From: Hygrophila difformis
Lineage: Eukaryota; Streptophyta; Magnoliopsida; Lamiales; Acanthaceae
Direction of reading: 5' to 3'
DNA: 64,000 bases
NCBI GenBank assembly: GCA_030278955.1
Contig: JAOANR010000005.1
Span: forward strand, 6,918,874-6,982,873
In this document: in pieces, positions 44,807 to 57,429 of the stretch
Position numbering within the stretch: the first letter of the stretch is position 1
How the letters are laid out: every line of letters starts with the position of its first letter
Program-made: the position numbers and the translations under genes
The notes under the pieces: generated by a model
Told to the model about the DNA's origin: nothing
The model's database searches: none
The model's input: the letters and a program-made list of their open reading frames with translations, nothing else

Positions 44807-46131
44807 CTATGTCCCCATAGCCGAATCTGCCTCAAGAAATAACTCTGGATACTTGGTTTGCATATCTGCTTCAGTTTCCTACGTGGTGTCATTCTCGTCA
44901 TGGTTTGACCACTGGACTTTGACCATGCAAACGACCTGGCGCCTCGTTGTTCACTCTTTAGTTTCCAAAATCTTGACTGGTCTCTCCTCATAAGTAAGGT
45001 CTTCATCTAGTTCAATAACCTCTGGTAGAATCACTCGCTTAAAGTCATGATGATACTTCTTAAGTTGTGACATATGGAACACATCATGAACTCGAGCTAA
45101 TTCATCTGGCAAGTTTAATCGATATGCCAATGTACCAACTTTGGCAATGATATCGAATGGTCCAATATAATGAGGACTTAGCTTGCCTCATTTACCAAAT
45201 CGCATCACGCCTTTCATAGGTGAGACCTTCAACAATACCTTGTCGCCTATTTGGTATTCTCCCTCTCGCCTTCTCTGATCGGCGTATGCCTTTTGTCGAT
45301 CCTGGGCGGCTTTTAGCTTGACTTGAATCTTCTCAATAACTTTTGTTGTCTCCTCAATTAGTTGTGGTCCAACAGGAATTGGATTCTCGCCTGTAGTCCA
45401 ACAGAGTGGACTTCGATACTTTCTACCGTAGAGTGCCTCAAATGGAGCCATACCGATACTGGCATGATAGCTATTGTTATAGCTTAACTCTACAAGTGGT
45501 AAGTGATTTTCCCAATTTCCTTTGAATTCTAAAGCACAACTCTAAACATGTCTTCGAGAGTTTGGATTGTTCGCTCCGTTTGGCCACCTGTTGTGGGGTG
45601 AAATTTCGTACTCATCTTTATCTTTGTACCAAAGGCTTCTTGTAACTTAGTCCAGAAATTCGAGACAAATCGACGATCTCGATCTGAAATAATATCTCGA
45701 GCAATCCCATGCGTTCGTACGACATTCTAAATATAAGCTTTGGCTAGATGATCCATACTCCAAGTCTCTTTCGTGGATATGAATATAGCCGCCTTCGTTA
45801 AGCGATCGAAGATCACCCATATCTTATTGTTCCCTTTGAGTGTCTTTGGCAATCCTAAGACAAAATCCATGGAAATGCTATTCCAATTCCATTCTGGGAT
45901 TTCAAGCGGTTTTACCAATCCAAGTGGTTTCTTTCTCTCGACCTTGACTTTTTGACAGGTTAAGCACTTTTCCACAAATTCTGCTACTTCCCGTTTCATT
46001 TTAGGCCACCAAAACACCTTTCTTAGGTCTTTGTATAACTTGTCTCCTCTAAGGTGTACAGAATAAGGAGTTTCGTATCCCTCTTCGAGGATACGTCGCT
46101 TGAGGTCCTCGCATCCTTTGGCACGCACCAA
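44807..46131 (-). pseudogene. Integrase and chromodomain of element C
   Basis: The zinc-binding end (VHLRGDKLYKDLRKVFWWP, then CLTCQ) leads to the catalytic core start (WNSISMDFVLGLPKT, IWVIFDRLTKAAIF). The frame breaks, and MAPFEALYGRKYRSPLCW plus a GDKVLLKVSP block (45188-45451) mark the integrase C-terminus. Further minus-strand reading gives LPDELARVHDVFHMSQLKKY and a chromodomain (EERPVKILETKE … MVKVQWSNHDEND) ending at 44807. The chromodomain carries a TGA and, at the expected tryptophan, a TAG. Chromodomains direct integration to heterochromatin. Non-functional. Confidence 0.85.
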
Positions 46132-46289
46132 CGACCCTTAAATTGAATACTGCCGTCTTCGTGGATTTGGAAATCTATAGCTTCACCTTGAGCTATTTTC
46201 ACCTTGACCCTTTCTAATTTGACATCACCGGGCTGTCTTTCTCGGATCTCATCAAATATTGTTGGTCGAATTGTGATGGCGTTGATTAG

Positions 46290-47501
46290 TTAAATGGGCA
46301 TAGCTTGGTAGACCACTTCAATGTTTAACCGGGCCAATTCCATATACAAATCAGGCGGTAGGATTCTTATATTACTCAGATGTTTTGATTTTCGGCTTAG
46401 CGCATCAGCCACTTTATTGGCTTTCCCCTCATGATATGTGATGCCTAAGTCGTAATCCTTCATTAGCTCTAACCATCGCCTCTGGCGCATGTTGAGCTCT
46501 TTCTGAGTATAGATATACATTAGAATTTTGTGGTCTGTGTATATCTGACATTTCCGCCCATACAAATAATCCCTCCATATCTTCAGAGCAAAGACAACTG
46601 CGGCTAACTCCAGATCATGAGTAGGATAATTCTCCTCATTTGGTCTTAGTTGTCAAGAAGCATATGCTATGACTTTCCCTTTCTGCATCAATACACATCC
46701 TAGTCCAAATTTGGAAGCGTCACTATAAATTTCAAAGTTGTCATCCTCATTTGGCAAAGTTAGAACTGGTGCCGTGGTTAGCGTTTTCTTTAGTATCTGG
46801 AACGCATCTTCGCATTCAGACGTCCATGTGACCTCTGATCCTTTCTTCAGATTTTGCGTCAATGGTCTCGCAATTTTTGAGAAATCCTTGATGAATCTGC
46901 GATAGTAGCCTGCCAAACTGAGGAAGCTTCTTATCTCGGTTTACGAGGTCGGTACAGGCCAATCCTTTACTGCTGCCACTTTAGCAGGCTCAACTGAAAT
47001 TCCTTCAGCTGAGACAATGTGACCGAAGAATGCAACCTTGTTTAGCCAAAATTCACATTTGGACAATTTAGCGTACAACTGATGGTTCCTTAGTGTTTGC
47101 AGAACTTGGTGTAGATGGTTTTCATGTTCTTCCTCATTCTTGGAGTAGACCAATATGTCATCAATGAAGACAACTACACATTTATCCAATAGTTGTTGGA
47201 ACACGTTGTTCATAAGGGCCATGAAAATTGCAGGAGCGTTGGTCAAGCCGAATGACATTACGGTGAACTCGTAATGTCCATACCGGGTTTTAAATGATGC
47301 CTTTGGGATGTCCTCCTCAGCTGTCCTAAGCTGGTGATATCCGGATCTCAAATCAATCTTTGAAAAGACTCTAGCTCCTTTAGGTTGATCAAATAAGTCA
47401 TCAATTCGTGGTAACAGGTATTTGTTTTTCACCGTTACTTGGTTGAGACCTCTATAATCAACACAGAATCTCATCCCACTGTCCTTCTTTCGCACAAACA
47501 A
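46290..47501 (-). pseudogene. Reverse transcriptase and RNase H of element C
   Basis: The RT reads [43 protein letters not shown] and [15 protein letters not shown] (catalytic block). After a small break come AGYYRRFIKDFSKIARPL and the RNase H start IYSDASKFGLGCVL. A TGA at 46653-46655 stands where the family has arginine (CGA). The frame then continues through [20 protein letters not shown] and YTDHK to [15 protein letters not shown], the RNase H end. Catalytic aspartates of RT are intact. Confidence 0.88.
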
Positions 47502-48205
47502 TACTGGTGCTCCCCACGGAGAAGTACGTGGACGAATGTACCCTTTTTTAAAAGGTCATCGAGTTGTTCTTTCAATTCATTCATTTCGATTGGTGCCATT
47601 CGGTATGGAGCTTTTGATACAGGCCCTGTTCCTGGAATTAAATCGATCGTGAATTCTACCTCACGTTCGGGTGGCATTCCTAGAATATCTGCAGGGAATA
47701 CATTGGATACTCTCGAACTACTGCTATATCGTTTACGTGCACCTCTTTTGCTTGCAGGTCCATGAAGTAGCAAAGGTAAAGGTGGGTTTTCCTTTCTTAC
47801 CAATGTCGCTAACTGCACCGTTGACACGATCTTCATGGTTGGCTTCTTTGGCTCAGCATTGAATGATACTCGTGTCTTATCAATTCCATATATAGTTATA
47901 TTTTGAAGAGCACAGTTGATGTTAGCTTGGTATTGTGTAAGCCAGTCCTTTCCTACGATAACGTCGAAATCCCGAAGTTCAAATTCCACGAGATTGGCCA
48001 GAAACTCGACTTCGCAGATGCGAATAGGAACTTTCTCGTAACGTCTTGAGCAATAAACAATTGCTCCGTTGGGTAAAGAAATTCTTAAACCTATCTTCTG
48101 GGGTTTATCAAGTACCAACTCGGGCAATTTATTACGAGATATGAACGAACATGTAGCTCCAGAATCAAACAGAATGCGTACTTTATAACCTTTAATTTCA
48201 AAATT
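47471..48205 (-). pseudogene. Aspartic protease of element C
   Basis: Just after a TGA (48206-48208) that ends the Gag frame, the same frame reads ILFDSGATCSFIS (active site) and continues through FDVIVGKDWLTQY, the retropepsin second half. It reaches the GTGPVSKAPYRMAPIEMNELK linker that precedes RT. The frame shifts near 47480-47530, so RT lies in another phase. The TGA fits a former TGG tryptophan codon. Confidence 0.82.
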
Positions 48206-49301
48206 TCATTCTATCACATCTCCTGCGTTCTGAAGGTCAGCTTGATTAATCACGTTCAGCCTTCCCTGGTTAGGTCCACTTGGGTTTTGCAGATTCCTGT
48301 TAGCTACTCCTTGGTTGGCGGGAAATGCTGGTCGTTTTCCTTGATTCCTCTTATCGTTATAGGGCACCTGGGGACAATAGTCTTCTTTTTGCAGATCTGC
48401 CCGTAGTCGGCTAGGGTCAAGCCTTATGCGACAATCTACCGCCATGTGTCCCTTCATCCCACAGCGATAATACTCATCACCTTGAGGACACTGCTGCATC
48501 ATATGCTTCTTATTACAACGACGACATGGGGCAGGTATTGGCTCTCCGTTGCGATTGTTTCGAATCACCGGGTATTCCAATTATTTCTTTGGAAATACCT
48601 CTTTTGATTTTGGCGGATGTCCTTATTCTTCAACCTTCCTCTTGCCTTTATCTTGTGGTGCAAGTTTAGAATTTTCTCCTTTATGCTCGTGCCCTTCTAC
48701 CATCTCAACTGTCATCGCTCGATTATAGACTTTTTGCAAGCTAGTGAATTGCTTCCCTCTGAATACCTTTCTTATATTTTTATTCAGTCCAAGCTCAAAC
48801 TTTTGGGCTTTAGTCAGCTCAGTAGCCACCAAGTCAAGGGCAAACCTCAAGAGTTCAATAAACTTAGCGTAATATTGTTGAAAAGACAAGTTACCCTGTT
48901 GAAGAGAAATAAACTCCCCATACTTGGCATTCTTGAGGCTAAGTGGATAGGCTGCACCCTCAAGCTTTTGTGAAACTCATCCCAAGTTATTTGGCGGTTC
49001 TCTTGGGATCTCCACCAAGTGTTTGCAATGCCGGTTAGGAAGAAAGTAGCCACTCCCATTTTTCGTTCCTCCGGACACTCCACTGCTCCGAGTAGTTTCT
49101 TTAGAGATTCAATCCAACCCTCCAATTTGGTTGGATCTTCTTGTCCGGTGTATCGAGGTGGTTGGAACTTATTAACAGCTTCAAAAAATCTCATTGGGTT
49201 TCTTTGTGGTGTTCTTCTTTTTCAGCTTGTTTTTGAACTACAGCTCCAAGAGTGAGCAGCAGCTGCTCTATTCGCTGTTGGCGGTCGTCGTTCCCGGCCA
49301 T
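48206..49301 (-). pseudogene. Gag of element C with zinc knuckle
   Basis: Starts at 49301 (MAGNDDRQQRIEQLLLTLG), shifts frame near 49195, then reads FQPPRYTGQEDPTKLEGWI and FFLTGIANTWW (the capsid helix block of chromovirus Gag). After another shift it reads SFQQYYAKFIELLRFA and a KFELGLNKNIRKV stretch. The C-terminal part has CRRCNKKHMMQQC (C-x2-C-x3-H-x4-C) and a second half-knuckle CGMKGHMAVDC. Several frame breaks make it non-functional. Element D carries a shorter relative. Confidence 0.83.
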
Positions 49302-49533
49302 ATTCGTATAAACTTTAGTGTTAACTCTTAATTTTTTGGCTGGTATCTGTCAGTAAGTTAGTCGGTTAGTTAAGCATCAGATAGGTGAATAATACTCGAA
49401 AATTTTACTCTTAAATTTCCTGGGCAAATACTTAAAAACTTATATTCAAAATATAAAGTTTTAAAAGTACTAATAACTTAATATTAGACATTCATATTTT
49501 AGTACACAATGCTAGGAGTATGAAGGACAGAAA

Positions 49534-50196
49534 TCAAGTTTGGGCTACGACTGCGGTTACGAGGGGTATGCTCAGTGAGTGACTACGGCTACGATGGCGT
49601 TGTACCAGTTCATTCTCATCTTCATCCAGGTCGTCTTCCTCTAAGTCAATTGCAACATTTTCCCTGGACGGTCCTGGTTGACTCGCAGGGTCTATGTGTA
49701 TATCTATAAGGTAGGGACGCCAGCCTAAGGCACCATGAATGTAATAGTCCTGTATCGAGGTGATCGTATGTGCAGGCTGTCGAGTCTTTGGTCCCCAGTG
49801 GGTTCGGAGGTAACGTATCTCATTGCTCATGGAAAGCAGGTCATGTTCCTTTCTCCTGGCTAGGGTGTTCAAAAGTTCGATCTTCTCAGCGTCGTTCTCC
49901 TGTTTGACGAGCAAATCGTCCGCCATTTGCTTTCTGTGTGCCAAATCGACTTTGGTCAACCCCAGCTCCGTTTGTACCTCGGCAAGGTACCCCAAGAATT
50001 CAGAATACTGATCATCCATTTGGATCCTCCGGTTCTGCTCGCTTTCGAACTTTTCCTTGGCCCCCAGAACTTGCTTCTTCAGCTTTGCTATCTCCGCATC
50101 CTGACGGGCTATAGTATCTAAATGGTTTCTATCTCTCTGATTCAATTCCAACACTTCCTTTATGAGTTCGCGAACTTGGTCATTATTATCTCCCAT
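49534..50196 (-). CDS. Extra coiled-coil ORF upstream of gag in element C
   Basis: 220 codons, uninterrupted, between the primer site (50392) and gag (49301). Residues ~5-130 are charged with heptad spacing (IKEVLELNQRD, IAKLKKQVLGAKEKF, KIELLNTLARR), a likely long coiled coil. A short hydrophobic/aromatic region with YIHGALGWRPYLIDIHID follows, then a strongly acidic patch and an Arg/Ser-rich tail. No Gag, protease or polymerase motif. Its open frame contrasts with the broken gag-pol. Chromoviruses normally have gag first, so this is an accessory ORF, possibly captured. Function unknown. Confidence 0.6.
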   Translation of the reverse strand: MGDNNDQVRELIKEVLELNQRDRNHLDTIARQDAEIAKLKKQVLGAKEKFESEQNRRIQMDDQYSEFLGYLAEVQTELGLTKVDLAHRKQMADDLLVKQENDAEKIELLNTLARRKEHDLLSMSNEIRYLRTHWGPKTRQPAHTITSIQDYYIHGALGWRPYLIDIHIDPASQPGPSRENVAIDLEEDDLDEDENELVQRHRSRSHSLSIPLVTAVVAQT

Positions 50197-50391
50197 CTAA
50201 TAAACAATATTATCATAAACATAATTCAATTATAACACATAAATGACAATAAGAGTTGTGCCTAATGCAAGTGCATCGTGTCCCATTCCAAAAAATTTCC
50301 CTTAAAAAACCATGTGTAAATATATTTAAAAATTCCTAGGAAATTTTGACTGAAAAGTTATTTTGACTTAAAAAGAAGTTTTGACTCAACC

Positions 50392-50403
50392 GCTCTGATA
50401 CCA
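50392..50403 (-). promoter_or_regulatory. Primer-binding site, tRNA-Met (element C)
   Basis: The minus strand reads TGGTATCAGAGC three nucleotides inside the 5' LTR end at 50407. Confidence 0.93.
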
Positions 50404-51494
50404 ACCTGTAACAGCCCCATTTTCCGAGCTCGAATTTACAGCGGAAGTTACCAATGGGAAGTCGGGGTTGTTACCGCCACACTTCCAATTAAGCTCGCTT
50501 TGGCCTTGCCTTGGCTTACTTAATTAAGAAGTGCTAAAGCTAATTTGAAATCGAAACATAAATATACTTTAAACCAACTTGACTGTTCAAAAATTACACT
50601 TTAATATAAAAGTAGTAGAGTTTTGCAAACACAAGACAGCTAAGGCTAGCCGTCCCCAAAATAAGTTTATTTTACAGAACCATGAAAGTTTAAAGATAAA
50701 TTTTAAATGAATGAATGCAAACACAAAGTGACCAAAGTCAAACTATGGTATACAAGGACGGCCCTTCTTTGTATCTAGAAAACTGATTGGGAGACCCTTG
50801 GTCAACCACAATCCTTTTCATGGGCTCCCTTGGATAACCTATGAAATAGCTTATGACGATATCTACCCCTTTGATATACGCCACATAATAATAATTCAAT
50901 AATCACATGTCATACACTGAAAATTTTATTTTTCACATGCATGGCCTAGTCTCAAAAATAGTTAAATACATAATGAGACATTACCTCTGCATAAATCAGT
51001 TGCATGAATAATTTCAAAAATTATTGAAATACAAAGGAATTTATACGTGCAAAAATATTCTTGGGACAAAGCCCGCAGAACAACAATATACTTACTACTT
51101 CTTCCGACGATAGCGTACTAAACTTTTGATTTATGCTTTACTAAAACACTGGGACTTCTACTGCAACAATACTTTTCCACCTCTCTCAGCTTAGACGACC
51201 CTCTATTATATTATATAATGTTTGAGGCCACTGCAGGGAAATATCTGTATTTATAGATGAGCATAGATGGTTGTTGTGCTAAAATTATTATTATTTTTAT
51301 TTATTTATTCATTTATTCCATTATGGTTGTTGCCCTCATCTCATTACTGTACCACTACACGCATGCATTTATTACTATTATTTTCTTGTGGCTATCATTA
51401 TAAGTGTACATGAATTTCTTCACATGTGTTTGAAATCTGAATTATTTATTTATATTATATTCGCCCTCTATAATGTTTATAATGTTTATAATGC

Positions 51495-51497
<3 letters not shown>

Positions 51498-51537
<40 letters not shown>

Positions 51538-51570
51538 CTAGATTGTTATTATTATTATTATTATTATTTT
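51498..51570. repeat. (TTA)n microsatellite in LTR of C
   Basis: A long TTA/ATT run with one TCTAGATTG interruption. Its translation as a tyrosine-rich open frame is an artefact. The left LTR has only a short run at the equivalent place. Confidence 0.95.
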
Positions 51571-52041
51571 TTCAAACTATACTGTCGCACGCCCGCCTAT
51601 TCCTTATCATGCATAGCATTGCATTTATGTGACAGATTACACGCAGCCTTGGCTATAGTTGTAGATTGCCGATTTTAGTCTACAAGTATTTAATTTGTTT
51701 TATCATAGTATGAGTTTTACTATTTAACATCACAGCCTATCTCGTCTTTTTTTCCTTTCACACATGGATTTGCATATTATTTTACTGTATTTTGTTGTAT
51801 TCGTATGCTCCTCATTAATTATGTTGTGCCCACTTATGTCTAATCTAACTCATTTAATTTTATTTATTTGTTTTCAAATGTACTGCCAATACCTTTCACA
51901 TTTTGTATATTATTTATTTTTTTTATTTGTTATTTATTGATGCAGATCATTTATCTACACACATCTTCCTTGATCTGTTGTGCCGATTAAGCATGTAGTA
52001 TAATTTTCTTGAGCTAAATTGGTGTAATGAAGTAGTTATGC

Positions 52042-54936
52042 TATAACACCCCGGTTTTGATAACTCAGGCCGGGATGCCTCCGCCACACCTCCCAAACAA
52101 GACACGACTTCTTCGAGCTTGCTAAAGAGATGCAAGGCTATGGTTTTTCAGAATTTAAAACATTTCAAACAGCCCATTCAATAAAAGATAGTAAAAATCA
52201 TTACATAGTATTATCTAAGTTGTAGCGGAATGTAATATTTAAATCTAAATATAGCAGCGGAAATATAAATAGGGCCAACATGGCCAAAACACGGGTTAAA
52301 CAGGCCCATTATGCAGTCATAATTAAAACAGAATTTAAAAATAATGTTTTCCCCAAAATAATCCCAATGCATGCTATGTTGTCCATACTCTGAAAGAAGA
52401 AGAGAAACAACGGTTTTATCAGCATAAACATGCTGAGTAAGTTAACCCCTAACATACAATAATGGGGTTTCAAAGCCTTTAATTATTTAAGAAAAAGAAT
52501 TGACTTACATTTAGCATGATTGCATATACTATATAAATTTTACTCAGCTAGCTACTGGAAATTTAAATGTACAGATCAAGGGTATGGATTCCAAAAGAAC
52601 GTAGCTATAACTTGCAATGCGGTTAAATAGATTGGCATGAACTAAAGCATGATTTAACAAGGATTTAGTTTAAATTTCTTATAAATTTCTCGTTTCATTT
52701 CTTTTACAGATCACCATCTTCTAGGGCTCTTATGTCTACCAGTCGTACGCTTGGGCTCATACGACCACAAGTATCATGTCCAATATTTTAATAGGGGTAT
52801 TACGTCCGCTAGCCATACAATCAATATTTCCGCTATGGCTCTTACGTTCACTAGACACACACTTGGGCGCTTATGTCCACAAGCCGTAGACAACATTGAT
52901 AGTATCCAGCTTAGTCATAAACCACAATGGTTTCAACAGAGTTTTCGTCTCTTTGTTTAAAGAGACCAATTTCAAAATAGATTTTTACAGTGTTGCTGTT
53001 TACGCCTTTTTCATAAAAAAATAAATTCATTTCAACGTTAATTGATTTGAAAATCTCACAGTAGCTCAAGAACGTCCAAACAAACAATCTTCGTGTTTTA
53101 AGTTTTTCAAAACGGGTTGAGAAAACGAGTCGAATTTAAAGATCCTTCACGGAAATATAATCTGTCCGGATTCGGACTTGTCACAGTTTAGGAAATGGGT
53201 TTTTCAACATAGCAAATGAATTCCAAACACTCTGAACTTTTAAGGGCATGAACTTAACTTGATTATATACAACTTTTATTTAGAACTTGAAGGCTAATTC
53301 TCGTCGGGTCAGTGGTTAATATTTGGACCAAGTTCGGAACTAAATTTGTCAGCTTTTATGAGTTCAGTAAGAACGCAGATTCGTTCGGTTGGGATTCGGA
53401 GGTTCAAATCTCGATGAAATTTTATGAAATTTTAACAGAGGTATTTACGACTCATAGATCTACAAATTTTATGTTTAACACAAGTCCAAATTCGGCGTAG
53501 ATCAGAGGTCAAAATGGCTAACAATATTGAAAGTCAAATCTGTCAAAGTCCTAAGTTTGAAAAATGTGCATAAGTGCTCAGATTCGGTTTTCAGGCAGCA
53601 AACCTTAACGAAAAATTACGAAAATTTTACAGCGTGTAGATCTATGTCTTAGAAACACTTTTTATGTTTTGAGTTTTTCCGTTTGAGCATTTTAAAAGGT
53701 CTGAAAAATTCGTCCAAAAATGTTGCACGCATGTAAATCTCTTGTTGACAGATTTTATTAGTTCTTCGTTAGATCTTCGTGTTCGGGTTAAATTTTAGCC
53801 ACCAAAATCATAGTAAGGATTAAATTACATGATACGAGTTCTAAACAGTCCTTGGATCGTCCAGAATCTACGGATCATCACGAATGGATCTCCTCAACAC
53901 GATTCTTCCTCCTTTGGCCACGAATCGGAGTCGAAAGGAAAAATCTAGGGTTAGATCGAATTTTCGGGTTTGAAAAGATGAACGAAAACTTAACAACTAC
54001 TTACCAACAATCTCGAATCCTTGAATCTTTGTTCCACACTCTTCCTTGGTCGGATTTCGTCGCCGGAAAGTGGTCGGAAAGCAAGAACTTGGTGTTTTTG
54101 GGTTTTAGGAGAAGTTTGGAGAGTTTGAGAGGAGAGGGGGCTGCTAGGGTTTTTGTAGGACAAAAATATGAGTTCCAAGAGTCCAAAATCCGTCCATATA
54201 CTCCTTCCTTCGACTGGGATTGAGTTACCAAAGTCGGGGGTCGAAAATAAGGTAAGAAATCGTCGAAAACCGAAAGTTGATCGTCCTCTGTGCAACGGCG
54301 CGGTCGCGGAGCGCTATATATCTAGACCGCGCGGCCCTCAGCAGGGCTGCATCGTGGGCCGGGCCATGCGATCCGTCGGGCCATTCCTTCTCTCTTTCGG
54401 GTTCCTATCCTCCTACGTTTTCGAGCTCGATTTTTCGGGTCATTCTTGGATTATGATTCCTATCTCAAATTTATTTCGACTCGAATTAATTTCGTATTTG
54501 AAATCTTAAATCCGTCGAGTTTCAGTTCGTCGGCTTCTAATTCGTCGTCTTTCGATTCCCGTGCAACTTATTTAAATCATTTCCGACTTCAAGGGTTCTT
54601 GGAATCAAAATTCTTTCCTTCCTTGAATTTAATTCCAATTCTTTAGGCTCGATCCATTGAATATCTTCGGGCTTCTTTCCCACGTTTATTCCATTTTGAA
54701 TTTTTGAATCTATCGGCATTTCATTCCCGAGAAATAATTTATTGTAATAAATTATTTTCTTATTCTCGGAGATATTTCGACCTTGATCGGATTAAGAAAC
54801 TAATTTTACTCCTTTGGACGCTGATAAAAATCTCGGGTATTACAGTCTACCCCTCTTAAGAATCAACTTCGTCCCCGAAGTTGCGTGTCATATTAGGGTT
54901 GCTTGTGACTTTAAGAACAAATTCTCGGGTATTACA
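52042..54936 (-). repeat. 3' LTR of element D
   Basis: Begins TATAACACCCCGG and ends TCGGGTATTACA next to the polypurine tract (CCCCCC TTAAG, about 54939-54950). It holds an internal second copy of the boundary sequence at about 54835-54880. A minus-strand TATA-like CTAGATATATAG lies at 54315-54326; it is altered in the right LTR (near 59425-59436). Confidence 0.9.
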
Positions 54937-55389
54937 GTCTACCCCCCTTAAGAATCAACTTCGTCCTCGAAGTTGCGTGTTAGCTTTTCGCGAGCTTAGA
55001 ACTAAGGTTCTATCGTTCATTTCATTTTTGTGATATTGTGTTATTGTGTATTATTGTTTGACTGAATGCAGAATTGAAATTTTCAAGTTGCCTACGTACT
55101 CTGTGAAGGGATCAAGTCATTACGTAGTTAAAAACAATTTGAATTTATTTATTTTTTATTTAGGAATCATCTTATCGAGTCGAACTCCCAAAAATAAATT
55201 ATTACGGGGTATCACATCCTATCCCCCTTAGGACTTCAGTTATGTCCCCATAACTGCCTATTCATTATTCTCAAGAGGGTTCGGGTTTTGGTCTTGTTCC
55301 TCGTCCCTCTCTCCTTGATGAAGGTTCACCAAATCTATTCTCTTTTCGATCGCCTCCTCTGGCATTCGACATCCCCTAGCCTTTTAACC

Positions 55390-56367
55390 AAACTTGCCGC
55401 ATTATAGCAGACTCCAGGCTTCGGGCACTGGCGCACCAGATGTGCATGGTTACATCGTGGGCAGCGTGGTATGAACGCACCACGGTTGTCATCTCTTCAT
55501 TGTCGAGACCTTTATTTTCTTTCCTTCGGAACCCATTGCATTTCATAGAGTTGTTATCGATGTCTTTCCGATCCTTCTTCTCAAGTCCTTGCTCGACTCA
55601 CCATTTTCCTTACGCTTCAATTGCTGGATTCGAGCAATCGCTACAGCGCGATCATATATCGTCTGCAGGTCCATGAATTGTCCTACTGCAAGTATCTCCC
55701 GGATACTAAGGTTCAGACCCATCTCGAATTTCTGAGCCTTGTCTGAGTCGGTTGGTACTAGCCTCGTAGCAAATCGTACTAGATCCTTGAATTTGGTGTT
55801 GTACTCTTGCACAGTTTGCGCACCTTGCTTTAAGTTGATGAATTCCTCGTACTTCGTAGTCTTAGTGCTCAGTGGGTAGAATATTTCTCTCAAGGCTTCC
55901 TTAAGTTCTTCCTATGTGTAGGCCTCTTCGTCTTCCTCTGAATTCGTTTGAAGGTTTTGCCACCACTCATCGGCTTCGCCTCCTAAGTAGTAGGTCGCTA
56001 CACGTATCTTCTCCTCGTCAGGGCATTTGATAGCATTCAAAAGTTTATCAAAGGTACGGATCCACCTCTCTAGTTTGGCAGGATCCTCTTACCCATCATA
56101 GTGTGGAGGTTGATAAGGATTTACCAATGCTAGGTAGTTGATTCGAGCTACTGGCGGAGGTACTGCGGCTTGTGCCCTATGCACCTCAGCATTTCCTAAT
56201 GCTACAAGAACTTCCTCTACAGTTTTTAAACGTTCTTCCATATTGTTGGGCACAGGAGGCACTCGTTCTCCTAGGTTCTGAAGAGTCCCATTGTTGTTGG
56301 GCACGTTGGGGAGGTCAGTGTAAGTGTCGGTTGGACTTACCTTCCTCGATTTTCTCCTATGTGCCAT
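55390..56367 (-). pseudogene. Gag of element D
   Basis: Starts at 56367 (MAHRRKSRKVSPTDTYTDL). A stop at 56089-56091 is followed by in-frame homology to the capsid region (EDPAKLERWIRTFDKLL, then an EADEWWQNL stretch). A TAG at 55912-55914 stands where tryptophan is expected. The frame continues EELKEALREIFYPL, TVQEYNTKFKDLVRFA and QKFEMGLNLSIREI. After a shift, a zinc knuckle CPRCNHAHLVRQC (C-x2-C-x3-H-x4-C) is readable at about 55420-55470. This is chromovirus-type Gag like that of element C. Defective as read. Confidence 0.82.
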
Positions 56368-57036
56368 TTTCTATTATTAAGCGTGCGAAAAATGAGTTTC
56401 TAATCTAAGGACGTTAGGAGTCAGGAAAGTTTGAAAGATAGATCGGTAAAGGCCGTTAATAGATGTAGGCATGCTAAATATAAGTGATCAAGATCTAGGA
56501 CTAAGGCAAAGTTAGTCTTTAGCAAGCGCTCCTAAGTCAAGATCATGTCGAATTCTAATATAGGAATGTTTTTGTTAACGCCGATAATTCACATAAAAAC
56601 ATTTAGTGCAAGTATTCATGTCTATATGCAATGTAACCTCCCCCCCCCCCCCCCCCAAACAATTTAATTTATGCATGCCTTTATTTATCCATGGGTTTTT
56701 AAATTTTTTTTTTTATGCCATGGATAATTTCAAAACAAGGGTAAAATATTTGGACCACTATATTGGGCCAAAAGTAATAATTTCATGAGCTCAAATAAAA
56801 GTATAAGTATTGGGTTAAGAAAAATGTTTGGGACTTAGTAAATAAATATGTTGGGCTAAAAAATTTTTGGCTCAAGATTTTGGGCTTTTGAAAAATAATA
56901 CTTATAAGTAAAATAATTTGGGCTAAAAGTTTGGGCTCCAAAAGTGATAGTTTTTAAAATAATGATTTAAAAATAATACTAGTTTTAAAAAAAATAGTAG
57001 TTTAAAAATAATAATAGTAGTTTTAAAATATTCCGG

Positions 57037-57048
57037 GCTCTGATACCA
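57037..57048 (-). promoter_or_regulatory. Primer-binding site, tRNA-Met (element D)
   Basis: The minus strand reads TGGTATCAGAGC three nucleotides inside the 5' LTR at 57052. A 17-C run lies nearby in the leader (56640-56656). Confidence 0.92.
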
Positions 57049-57429
57049 CTCTGTAACACCCTGGATTTGATAACCCAGGTCGCGATGCCACTGCCACACC
57101 TCCCAAACAAGACACGACTTCTTCAAGCTTGCTAGAGAGATGCAATGCTATGGTTTTTCAGAATTTAAAACATTTCAAACAGCCCATTCAATAAAAGATA
57201 GTAAAAATCATTGCATAGTATTATCTAAGTTGCAGCGGAATGTAATATTTAAATCTAGATATAGCAGCAGAAATATAAATAGGGCCAACATGGTCAAAAC
57301 ACGGGTTAAACAGACCCGTTATGCAGTCATGATTAAAACAGAATTTAAAAATAATGTTTTCCCCAAAATAATCCCAATGCATGCTATGATGTCCATACTC
57401 TGAAAGAAGAAGAGAAACAACGATTTTAT

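Noticed and set aside
51388..51678. Tyrosine-rich open frame
   Set aside because: Translation of the (TTA)n microsatellite in the LTR of C.
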